A stretch of DNA of 64,000 nt, from NCBI RefSeq assembly GCF_001424265.1, contig NZ_LMOV01000001.1, positions 397,873 to 461,872 on the forward strand, given 5' to 3'. A program made the position numbers and the translations under genes. The DNA is from Acidovorax sp. Leaf160 (GTDB lineage Bacteria; Pseudomonadota; Gammaproteobacteria; Burkholderiales; Burkholderiaceae_C). Within the stretch, counting starts at the first letter, position 1. Every line of letters starts with the position of its first letter. Below are positions 12,765-20,540 of this stretch, one piece after another. The notes below the pieces were generated by a model. It had not been told where the DNA came from. It was given only the letters and a program-made list of their open reading frames with translations, and did not search any database.

Positions 12765-13418
12765 TCACCCCGCCTTGCGGAAGGTGAGGTTGATGCGGCA
12801 AGGCCCCGTGAGCGCGTGGGTGCCCTCCGCGACCGGCGCCACGCCGTGAAAGCGCAGCCGGTCTTCCCCTCCCCACACCACGACGTCGCCGTGCGCCAGC
12901 GGCACCCGCTGCACGGCATCGCCACGTGCATGGCCGCCCCAGAGAAAGGTGGCGGGAAGTCCCAGTGACACCGACACGATGGGTGCCCCCAGGTCCTGTT
13001 CGTCGCGGTCCTGGTGCAACGACAGGCGGATGCCCGGGGTGTAGCGGTTGATCGGGCAGGCGTCGGGAACGAAACCGCCGCCCAGCCCGGCTTCGGCCGC
13101 CGCTGCGGTGGCGAGCGCCGCAAAAGCCGCTGGCAGCGGCGACCAGGCTGCTCCGCTCAGGGGGTCGGTGGCTTGATAGCGGTAGCCGCGCCGGTCGCTC
13201 ACCCAACCCAGGGCGCCGGCGTTGGTGGTCGCCACTCCCATGCGCCGTCCGCCGGGAGTTTCCATGTGGCGCCACGGCGCGGCTGCCGCGGCACGGTCCA
13301 CGCCTTTCAGCAAGGCCGGCACGGCCGTGAGCGCGAACCCCCGGAGCAGGGTGGCATGCCGCCCCAGCGGCAGCGCCTGCGGGGCTTGCGGGTCGTTCGA
13401 GAACAGATCGTCAGTCAT
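12765..13418 (-). CDS. alkB: DNA oxidative demethylase AlkB
   Basis: 217 residues, the same size as E. coli AlkB. It is a 2-oxoglutarate/Fe(II) dioxygenase that removes 1-methyladenine and 3-methylcytosine from DNA and RNA. The iron ligands are H135 and D137 (SLHQDRDE) and H191 (RFHGVAP). The 2-oxoglutarate-binding arginines lie in the closing motif R208-x-N-x-T-x-R214, seen as RINLTFR. NRYTPG and the WGG loops are also present. The ATG at 13418 (MTDDLFSN) matches the family N-terminus. The frame stays open upstream, but that part is a simple repeat. No ada or alkA neighbour is visible. Confidence 0.96.
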   Translation of the reverse strand: MTDDLFSNDPQAPQALPLGRHATLLRGFALTAVPALLKGVDRAAAAAPWRHMETPGGRRMGVATTNAGALGWVSDRRGYRYQATDPLSGAAWSPLPAAFAALATAAAAEAGLGGGFVPDACPINRYTPGIRLSLHQDRDEQDLGAPIVSVSLGLPATFLWGGHARGDAVQRVPLAHGDVVVWGGEDRLRFHGVAPVAEGTHALTGPCRINLTFRKAG

Positions 13419-13428
13419 GCAATGTGGG

Positions 13429-13457
13429 TGAGCGGGGTGAGCGGGGTGAGCGGGGTG
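13429..13457. repeat. 9-bp tandem repeat in the alkB leader
   Basis: Three perfect copies of tgagcgggg followed by the start of a fourth, 11 bases upstream of the alkB start codon. On the minus strand this would read as repeated His-Pro-Ala codons if translation began further upstream. Copy number could vary by slippage and alter spacing or structure in the alkB mRNA leader. Confidence 0.85.
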
Positions 13458-13593
13458 CTTGGGGCGGGCGGCGTGGTGCAGGTAGGTGTCATGCCGGAAG
13501 CGGGCCGCCGTCTGGAGATGGCAGTGCGGCCCACAGGGCCACGGCATTGCGCCTACCATGCCAGTTTCGCATTCACCTTTCACGACGTCTGCC

Positions 13594-14280
13594 ATGACCG
13601 CTGCCAGCCCCTCTCAACCCGCCGCACCCCGATCGCTGAAGGTCGACTTCGTCTCCGACGTCTCCTGCCCCTGGTGCATCATCGGCCTGCAGGCGCTGGA
13701 GCAGGCGGCCGGCCGCCTGAAGGACGAAGTGGCGCTCGACCTGCACTTCCAGCCGTTCGAGCTGAACCCGCACATGGGCCCGGAGGGGCAGGACATCGGC
13801 GAACACCTGCAGGAAAAGTACGGCGCCACGCCCGAGCAGTCGCAGCAGAACCGCGACGCCATCACCCAGCGCGGCGCGGCGCTGGGTTTTCCGTTCCGCA
13901 TGGACCAGCGCAGCCGCATCTACAACACCTTCGACGCGCATCGGCTGCTGCACTGGGCCGGGGAAGAGGGCGCCGCTGGAGCCCAGGCGGCGCTCAAGCA
14001 CGCGCTGTTCACTGCGTATTTCACCGAAGGCCACAACCCTGGCGACCACGGCGTGCTGCTGCGGCTGGCAGGCACGGTGGGGCTGGACGTGGAGAGGGCG
14101 CGAGCGGTGCTGGCCTCCGATGAGTTCGCCGACGCCGTGCGCGAGCGCGAGGCGTTCTACCAGCAGCATGGCATCCACTCGGTGCCCGCCATCATCATCA
14201 ACGAGCGCCATCTGATCCAGGGCGGCCAGCCGGTCGAGGTGTTCGAGCAGGCGCTGCGGCAGATCGCCGCACAGGGGTGA
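13594..14280 (+). CDS. FrnE-like DsbA family oxidoreductase
   Basis: 228 residues, a thioredoxin-fold protein with a helical insertion. The active site is C25-P-W-C28 in SDVSCPWC, right after the first beta strand, and the cis-proline loop is VPAIIINE near residue 200. There is no signal peptide, so it belongs to the cytoplasmic FrnE/2-hydroxychromene-2-carboxylate-isomerase-like branch rather than periplasmic DsbA. Such proteins are thiol-disulfide or glutathione-linked oxidoreductases. The ATG at 13594 starts a Ser/Pro-rich leader of 15 residues before the conserved LKVDFVSD. Confidence 0.9.
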   Translation: MTAASPSQPAAPRSLKVDFVSDVSCPWCIIGLQALEQAAGRLKDEVALDLHFQPFELNPHMGPEGQDIGEHLQEKYGATPEQSQQNRDAITQRGAALGFPFRMDQRSRIYNTFDAHRLLHWAGEEGAAGAQAALKHALFTAYFTEGHNPGDHGVLLRLAGTVGLDVERARAVLASDEFADAVREREAFYQQHGIHSVPAIIINERHLIQGGQPVEVFEQALRQIAAQG

Positions 14281-14450
14281 GCCGGACGGGGCTTGCCGCC
14301 TGGCAGGCCCTGGATACCATCGACGCCTGACAACGCATGCCTCGGTGCAGGCCGGAGGGCGCGCACGGGCGGCGACGACGCCTGCTGCTGCTCCCGCTTC
14401 CTGCGCCCCCCGGGCTCATGCGGGCACTGCAACAGAGGAGGAGCCAGGAC

Positions 14451-14879
14451 ATGAACGCAGCAACTACCGAAGAGCCCGGGCGATGCCTGTGCGGCGCCGT
14501 GCGCTTGCGCGCGACGATCCGCGCCCGCGAGATGGGCGCCTGCCATTGTTCGATGTGCCGCCGCTGGTCGGGCGGTGTGTTCCTCGCGGTGGAGTGCCAG
14601 GGCGTTGCCGTCGAGAACCCGGAGCACCTGGGCGTGTACCCATCCTCCGAATGGGGGGAGCGGTGCTTCTGCAGGCAGTGCGGCAGCACGCTGTTCTGGC
14701 GTTCGAAGGACGGTGCGCACCATGCCGTCTCGGTGCAGGCCTTCGACGACCCCTCGGCCTTCGCACTGGTGTCGCAGATTTTCGTGGACGAGAAACCCGC
14801 CAGCTACTCGTTTGCCGAACCGACCAGGAACATGACCGGCCCTGAGTTCATGGCGATGATCGCCTCAGCCGGGCCGTGA
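14451..14879 (+). CDS. GFA/CENP-V family zinc protein
   Basis: 142 residues. The GFA (glutathione-dependent formaldehyde-activating enzyme-like) fold is indicated by its zinc ligands in the usual order: CLC at 12-14, CHCSMC at 31-36 and CFCRQC at 72-77. The start is fixed by AGGAGG eight bases before the ATG. Family members bind two zinc ions; some have been linked to S-hydroxymethylglutathione chemistry, but that function is disputed, so the substrate should be regarded as unknown. It follows the FrnE-like gene by 170 bases on the same strand. Confidence 0.92.
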   Translation: MNAATTEEPGRCLCGAVRLRATIRAREMGACHCSMCRRWSGGVFLAVECQGVAVENPEHLGVYPSSEWGERCFCRQCGSTLFWRSKDGAHHAVSVQAFDDPSAFALVSQIFVDEKPASYSFAEPTRNMTGPEFMAMIASAGP

Positions 14880-14903
14880 AGCGCCGGCCCCGCCGGCACC
14901 CCC

Positions 14904-15407
14904 TTATTTGCCCACCGGAATCGGCGTGGCCCGGTCCACCGGCACGGCGGTGACGCTGTTCTGTGGCGAACCGTCGATCAGCCGGTCGGAATAGCTCAGG
15001 TAGATCAACGTGTTGCGCGTCGAATCCACCATGCGCACCACGCGCAGCCGCTTGAACAGGATGGACGTGCGCTCGCTGAACACCTCCTCCTGCTTCTTGA
15101 GCGGCGCCTTGGCGAAGCCGAGCGGCCCGGTCTGGCGGCAGGCGATGGAGGCTTCGGACTTGTCTTCGGCCAGGCCCAGCGATCCCTTGATGCCGCCGGT
15201 GCGGGCGCGCGAGACATAGCAGGTCACGCCCTGCACGGCAGGATCGTCATACGCCTCCACGATGATGTCGTGGTCGCGGCCGAGCAGCTTGAAGGCCGTG
15301 TCCACGGTGCCGATGGTGTCCGCCGCGGCCTGGGCCGACAGCGCGGCGCCGGACAGGGCCAGCAGCACGCCGATGCGCCGCGTCGTGCGGAATGGGTCGC
15401 GGGTCAT
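14904..15407 (-). CDS. creA: CreA family periplasmic protein
   Basis: 167 residues with an N-terminal signal sequence (basic TTRR, then GVLLALSGAALSAQA). The mature part contains the CreA-type features DTIGTVDTAFKLLGRDHDI, GVTCYVSRA and IACRQTGP, with two cysteines likely in a disulfide. CreA is a small conserved secreted protein of unknown function despite its historical name. It starts 34 bases after the cphA stop on the same strand and may be co-transcribed with the cyanophycin genes. An in-frame ATG at 15425 is an alternative start. Confidence 0.9.
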   Translation of the reverse strand: MTRDPFRTTRRIGVLLALSGAALSAQAAADTIGTVDTAFKLLGRDHDIIVEAYDDPAVQGVTCYVSRARTGGIKGSLGLAEDKSEASIACRQTGPLGFAKAPLKKQEEVFSERTSILFKRLRVVRMVDSTRNTLIYLSYSDRLIDGSPQNSVTAVPVDRATPIPVGK

Positions 15408-15441
15408 GGTGGTTGGGGGTGTCATGCGGGATGCCGGCCTG

Positions 15442-18024
15442 TCAAGCGGTTTCGGAGGGAGCTTCGGCACAGCGGCGGGCCAGGTGGGCCAGCGCTTCTT
15501 CGACCTGGTCCACCAGCACCAGGCACAGGTCGCCCGGCTGCAGGCGCTCCAGCGCGGTGTCGATGGCGACAAATTCGCCGCGGATCTCTTCCACGTGCGT
15601 GGTGCGCGCCGCGCCGGCCAGGCCTTCGCGCAGCAGCGCCATCACCTCGCCGTCGGCCCGGCCGCGCTGCGCGGCGTCCTGATAGAGCAGCACGTCGTCG
15701 AACGCCTGGCCCAGTATGGCGGTCTGTTCGCGGATGTCTTCGTCGCGCCGGTCGCCCGCGCCGCTGATGACCACGCTGCGGCGCTTGGCAGGCAGGGCCT
15801 CCACGGCCTGCACCAGGGCGCGCATGGCGTCGGGGTTGTGGCCGTAGTCGGCGATGACGGTGGCGCCGCGGAAGTCCATGATGTTGAAGCGGCCAGGCGC
15901 GTTGTCGCTGTCGTTCACGAAGCCCGACAGTCCGCGGCGGATGGTCTGCCACGGCAGGTTCACGCCCCAGGCAGCGGCCACGGCGGCCATCACGTTCTCG
16001 ACCTGGAAGCCCAGCTTGCCGCCCTGCGTGATCGGCACGTCGCGCAGGTGGATGGTCTCGCGCCAGGAGCCTTCGGCCGCGACGATGGAGTCGCCGTCCA
16101 CATACACCGAGCGGTGCCCCTGCGCGCGGTGCGTGGCCATCACCGGGTGGTGGCGGTCGCTGGCGAAGTAGATCACCTTGGCCGTGGTGGCCGAGGCCAT
16201 GGCGGCAACCACCGGGTCGGTGGCGTTGAGCACGGCATAGCCGTCGGGCGCGACGTTCTGCACGATCACCCGCTTGACCAGGGCCAGGTCCTCCACGGTG
16301 TTGATGTAGTTCATGCCGAGGTGGTCGCCCGCGCCGATGTTGGTCACCACGGCCACCGAGCAGCGGTCGAAGCCCAGGCCCTCGCGCAGGATGCCGCCGC
16401 GCGCGGTCTCGAACACGGCCGCGTCCACCTCGGGGTGCAGCAGCACGTTGCGGGCGCTCTTGGGCCCGGAGCAGTCGCCGGAGTCGATCTGGTGGCCGTT
16501 GACGTAGACGCCATCGGTGTTGGTCATGCCGACCCGCAGGCCTTGGGCCGAGAACAGGTGGGCCATCAGGCGTGCCGTGGTGGTCTTGCCGTTGGTGCCG
16601 GTGATGGCGACGGTGGGAATGCGGCCGTCCTGGCCGTGCGCGTAGAGCTTGTCCACCATGGCCTGGCCCACGTTCCGGGGCTTGCCGTAGCTGGGCGTCA
16701 AGTGCATGCGCAGGCCGGGGGCGGCGTTGACCTCGACGAAGCCGCCGCCTTGCGTCTCCAGCGGCTGCAGCACGGTTTCGGCCACCATGTCCACGCCGCA
16801 GATGTGCAGGCCGACCATCTGGGCGGCCGCGATCGCACGGGCCGCCACGTCGGGGTGCACGTCGTCGGTCACGTCGGTGGCGGTGCCGCCGGTGGACAGG
16901 TTGGCGTTGTTGCGCAGGATGACGCGCTGTCCCTTGGCCGGCACCGATTCGGGCGTCAGGCCCTGCATGGCCAGGCGTGCGACGGCGATGTCGTCCAGCC
17001 GGATCTTGGTGAGCGAGGTGGCGTGGCCCTCGCCCCGGCGCGGGTCGAGGTTGACCAGGTGCACCAGGTCGCGCACCGACCGCTCGCCGTCGCCCAGCAC
17101 CTGGGGCGGCTCGCGGCGGGCGGCCGCCACCAGCTGGTCGCCCACCACCAGCAGGCGGAAGTCGTGGCCGGGCAGGAAGCGCTCGACCATCACCGTGCCG
17201 TATTCGGCCGCCGTGCGAAAGGCTTCCTCCAGCTGCGCGCGGTCGGTGATGTTCACCGTCACGCCCTTGCCCTGGTTGCCGTCCTGCGGCTTGACGACCA
17301 CCGGCAGGCCCACCTTCAGGGCGACTTCCCAGGCTTCGTCGGGGGTGTCCACCGGGGCGCCCAGCGGCACGGGAACACCGGCCGCGTGCAGCAGGCGCTT
17401 GGTCAGGTCCTTGTCCTGCGCGATGGATTCGGCCACGGCGCTGGTGGAGTCGATCTCCGCCGCCTGGATGCGGCGCTGCTTCGAGCCCCAGCCCAGCTGC
17501 ACCAGGCTGCCGCGCGTCAGCCGCCGGTAGGGGATGCCTCGGGCCACGGCGGCATCGACGATGGAGCCGGTGCTGGGACCCAGCCGCTCGTCTTCGTCCA
17601 GCTCGCGCAGGCGCGCCACGGCGGCATCGGCGTCGAAATGGGTGCCGGCCAGCGCCGCGGCGATCAGCGCCTGGGCGTCCTCGAAGGCCTGTCTGCCCAC
17701 CGCTTCCTCGCTGTATTCGACGACCACCTGGTACACGCCCGCATCGGTGGTGGCGGTGGTGCGGCTGAAACTCACCGGGCAGCCGGCCTGCGCCTGCAGC
17801 GCCAGCGCGGCGGCCTGCAGCACGTGCGCCAGGGAGATGTCGGCGTCGGTGTTCTCGGCATGCAGCGCGCCCACTGCCGGGAACAGCGCCCGCAGGCGGC
17901 TCTCGAAGCCGGCGATCTGGTGCATGGCGCGCTCGTTCTCGGCGCAGGTAACGATGGCCTCGATGGAGGTGTGGCGGCTCCAGAGGTTGGGGCCGCGCAG
18001 GGCCCGGGTGCGGGATACGTCCAT
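15442..18024 (-). CDS. cphA: Cyanophycin synthetase CphA
   Basis: 860 residues. CphA builds cyanophycin, a poly-aspartate backbone with arginine on each side chain, without ribosomes. After an N-terminal domain (~1-160) comes the ATP-grasp module that adds Asp; K245 lies in GLPVVVKPQDGNQGKG. From ~470 the Mur-ligase-like module that adds Arg has an intact P-loop, GTNGKTTT with K480, followed by ARGGILREGLGFD. Its complete C-terminal lobe (VIADYGHNPDAM, VISGAGDRRDEDI) is also present. The ATG opening MDVSRTRALRGPN matches the paralogue's N-terminus. It lies 65 bases downstream of cphA' on the same strand. Both active sites look functional. No cyanophycinase gene is in the window. Confidence 0.96.
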   Translation of the reverse strand: MDVSRTRALRGPNLWSRHTSIEAIVTCAENERAMHQIAGFESRLRALFPAVGALHAENTDADISLAHVLQAAALALQAQAGCPVSFSRTTATTDAGVYQVVVEYSEEAVGRQAFEDAQALIAAALAGTHFDADAAVARLRELDEDERLGPSTGSIVDAAVARGIPYRRLTRGSLVQLGWGSKQRRIQAAEIDSTSAVAESIAQDKDLTKRLLHAAGVPVPLGAPVDTPDEAWEVALKVGLPVVVKPQDGNQGKGVTVNITDRAQLEEAFRTAAEYGTVMVERFLPGHDFRLLVVGDQLVAAARREPPQVLGDGERSVRDLVHLVNLDPRRGEGHATSLTKIRLDDIAVARLAMQGLTPESVPAKGQRVILRNNANLSTGGTATDVTDDVHPDVAARAIAAAQMVGLHICGVDMVAETVLQPLETQGGGFVEVNAAPGLRMHLTPSYGKPRNVGQAMVDKLYAHGQDGRIPTVAITGTNGKTTTARLMAHLFSAQGLRVGMTNTDGVYVNGHQIDSGDCSGPKSARNVLLHPEVDAAVFETARGGILREGLGFDRCSVAVVTNIGAGDHLGMNYINTVEDLALVKRVIVQNVAPDGYAVLNATDPVVAAMASATTAKVIYFASDRHHPVMATHRAQGHRSVYVDGDSIVAAEGSWRETIHLRDVPITQGGKLGFQVENVMAAVAAAWGVNLPWQTIRRGLSGFVNDSDNAPGRFNIMDFRGATVIADYGHNPDAMRALVQAVEALPAKRRSVVISGAGDRRDEDIREQTAILGQAFDDVLLYQDAAQRGRADGEVMALLREGLAGAARTTHVEEIRGEFVAIDTALERLQPGDLCLVLVDQVEEALAHLARRCAEAPSETA

Positions 18025-18089
18025 GACGAATCGGTCTTTCTTGGGTTCGTTCGCGGTCGAAAAGTCGAAGGTGCGGTGGCGCCTGGCGC

Positions 18090-20306
18090 TCAGCGCGTGG
18101 CAGCCGCGGCGGTGCACGGCGTCTCGGGCTCGAAGGTCTTGATGCCGGCACCGATCAGATCGGGCGCGATGTCCATCGCCCAGGCCGTGGCGACGATGGC
18201 CAGCAGCGTGTCGGTGTCCGTGGCGACGGCGTTGCGGCCGAAGGTCAGGTCGGCCACCGCGCCCAGCGCGTGCTCGGCCGTGCCGGTCGCCAGCACCACC
18301 TGGCCGTTCTTCACGAACACGGCGCGGCCGGCGCTGTCGGCGCGGTGGGCAGCCAGCGCGGGCAGCGTGCCGTCCTGCGCATACAGCACCACGCTGCCGT
18401 CGCAGAGCTCGGCCAGTTCCAGCACCTGCGGCTCGGCGGCGTTGAGCACCGCGGCGCCGCCCGGCAGCACCACGTCCACCTGCGTGCGCAGCACCTTGTA
18501 CATCTGCGACTGCTCATGCACGTCGAATTCGGCGAGCGTGTCCAGGCCGTCCATGTCGGTCACCACGCCCACCTGGCAGCGGTCGTAGGCCAGGCCGTCG
18601 CGCAGGATGGTGCGGGCATCGTTCTCGATCACCGCGGCCTGCACCATCTGGTTCATCAGCAGGCGGTGGGCGGCTTCCCAGTGGGCGCTGTCGCCGGTGT
18701 CCACGCAGCGGCGGTCCAGGTAGAGGCCTTCACGGCAGGCCAGACCCGTGTGGTGGCCGCCCAGGTGCATCAGCCAGCCCACCACGCGGGCGATGGTGCT
18801 GGTGCCGCGCGTGCCGGCCACGCCCACCAGGGGAATGCGTCCGGCGCTCTGGCGGCCGTCGTCGGCTTCGGCCGAGGGGAACAGGTGGTCGGCAATCGCC
18901 TGGCCCACCGGGCGCGGCGCGCCGATGGCGGGCTTCAGGTGCATCAGCAGGCCCGGGCCGGCGTTGACTTCAACGATGGCGCCGTTCTGCTCGCGCAGCG
19001 GGCGGGAGATGTCGGTCGCCACCATGTCGATGCCGGCGATGTCGAGCCCGACCACGCGCGCCGCCAGCTGGGCGATGTAGGCGACCTCGGGATGCACGTC
19101 GTCGGTGCAGTCCACCGCCACGTTGCCGTTGCGCTGCACCACGATCTGCCGGCCGGCGGCGGGCACGGAGTCGGCAGCGAGGTCCTGGCGCTTGAGTTCG
19201 AGCTGCACCTTGGCGTCGGTCGCCACGTCGATGATCTCGAGCGGATACTCTTCCTCGTAGCCGCGCCGGGGGTCGGAATTGAGCTGGCTGTCGATCAGTT
19301 CGCGCACCGTGGAGCGGCCGTTGCCAGTGATGCTGACCACCTCGCCCCGCGCCACTGCCACCACCTTGCCGCCCACCACCAGCACGCGGTGCTCGTCGCC
19401 GGGGATGAAGCGCTCGACCATCACGTCGCTGCCCTCGGGGTAGGCCACGTGGTAGGCGGCCTCGATGTCTTCCTTCTTGCGCAGGTCGAGCGTCACGCCG
19501 CGGCCATGGTTGCCGTCGGAGGGCTTGACCACCACCGGCAGGCCGATGTCCTCGGCCGCTTCCCAGGCTTCCTCGGGGCTGTTCACCACCCGGCCCTCGG
19601 GCACCGGCACGCCGCAGGAGCGCAGCAGGCTCTTGGTGAGGTCCTTGTCGCTGGCGATGCCTTCGGCGATGGCGCTGGTGAGTTCGCTCTCGGCCGTCCA
19701 GATGCGGCGCTGCGCAGCGCCGTAGCCCAGCTGCACCAGGTTGCCGTCGTTCAGGCGGATGTGCGGAATGCCGCGGTCGGTGGCGGCCGAGACGATGCAC
19801 GCCGTGCTGGGGCCGAGGTACTGGTCGTCCACCTCGGTGCGCACCCGCGCCACGGCGGCCTGCACGTCGAAGGGTGTGTCGTTGATGGCGGCCATGATCA
19901 GGGCGTGGCCCTGTTCCAGCGCCACGCGGGCCACGCGCTCGTCGCGCGCCCGGAACACCATGCGGTAGACACCCGCCTGGCTGGTCGATCGCGTCTGGCC
20001 GAAGCCGGTGGGCATGCCCGCCAGGTTCAGCAGCTCGATCACGATGTGCTCCAGCACGTGGCCGCACCAGGTGCCGCCCTCCAGCCGCTCCAGGAACCCG
20101 CCGCGCTCGCCCACGCCGCAGTGGTGCTCGATCAGCGCCGGCAGCCAGGCCGTGAGCCGCTGGTTGAAGCCGGGCAGGGTGTTGGACGGGTATTCCTCCA
20201 GGGCGCCCAGGTCGAGCCAGACCTCGAGCACGGGACGGTACGTCCAGATGTTGGGGCCGCGCAGGTAGTTGATGCGCAGCAGTTGGATGTCTTTGAAGGT
20301 CGCCAT
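18090..20306 (-). CDS. cphA': Cyanophycin synthetase paralogue CphA' with degenerate second ligase site
   Basis: 738 residues, about 120 shorter than the neighbouring CphA. The N-terminal domain and ATP-grasp module are well preserved (K261 in GLPVVVKPSDGNHGRG, with QLGYGAAQRRIW upstream). The Mur-ligase-like module is not. Its P-loop reads GTRGTST instead of GTNGKTTT, with Thr502 in place of the ATP-binding lysine. The ARGG block is changed to ENDARTILRDG. The C-terminal lobe containing YGHNPDAM is absent, and the protein ends in an unrelated Pro/Thr/Ala tail. Established: CphA2-type enzymes that lost this site polymerise ready-made beta-Asp-Arg, and cphA/cphA' pairs occur in Burkholderiales. 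Whether this one works alone or as a partner of CphA is open. Confidence 0.93.
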   Translation of the reverse strand: MATFKDIQLLRINYLRGPNIWTYRPVLEVWLDLGALEEYPSNTLPGFNQRLTAWLPALIEHHCGVGERGGFLERLEGGTWCGHVLEHIVIELLNLAGMPTGFGQTRSTSQAGVYRMVFRARDERVARVALEQGHALIMAAINDTPFDVQAAVARVRTEVDDQYLGPSTACIVSAATDRGIPHIRLNDGNLVQLGYGAAQRRIWTAESELTSAIAEGIASDKDLTKSLLRSCGVPVPEGRVVNSPEEAWEAAEDIGLPVVVKPSDGNHGRGVTLDLRKKEDIEAAYHVAYPEGSDVMVERFIPGDEHRVLVVGGKVVAVARGEVVSITGNGRSTVRELIDSQLNSDPRRGYEEEYPLEIIDVATDAKVQLELKRQDLAADSVPAAGRQIVVQRNGNVAVDCTDDVHPEVAYIAQLAARVVGLDIAGIDMVATDISRPLREQNGAIVEVNAGPGLLMHLKPAIGAPRPVGQAIADHLFPSAEADDGRQSAGRIPLVGVAGTRGTSTIARVVGWLMHLGGHHTGLACREGLYLDRRCVDTGDSAHWEAAHRLLMNQMVQAAVIENDARTILRDGLAYDRCQVGVVTDMDGLDTLAEFDVHEQSQMYKVLRTQVDVVLPGGAAVLNAAEPQVLELAELCDGSVVLYAQDGTLPALAAHRADSAGRAVFVKNGQVVLATGTAEHALGAVADLTFGRNAVATDTDTLLAIVATAWAMDIAPDLIGAGIKTFEPETPCTAAAATR

Positions 20307-20540
20307 GGATTGCAGCGGATTGGAATGCGGAGGGGCCCTGCGGCAGGGCCGGCGGACGGAGGGGTCGATGGGGAGATTGTGCGCCGACTCGGGGCGTCTT
20401 CCCCGGCTGTGTCAGCGCCTTGTAGGACGGGCGCGTTAGGCAGTGATCATGATGGCGCCGCCGGCAGGCGTCCTGAGACAATCGGATACAGGCCCTGTGG
20501 CCGAGACGGCGCGCCGGCGGGAGCGCAGGAAACCAACACA

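Noticed and set aside
13429-13457. Tandem repeat considered as a CRISPR or iteron array
   Set aside because: Units are nine bases with no spacers and only three copies; no cas or rep genes are nearby.
15262-18588. Very long plus-strand open frame (over 1100 codons) opposite the cyanophycin synthetases
   Set aside because: It is antisense to two clearly identified minus-strand genes, is rich in Val/His/Gly/Ala typical of mirror frames in GC-rich DNA, and has no family signature.
18270-20540. N-terminal extension of the ABC transporter frame by ~750 codons
   Set aside because: The upstream part is antisense to cphA'; the ATG at 20541 has a ribosome site and starts the conserved N-terminal domain.
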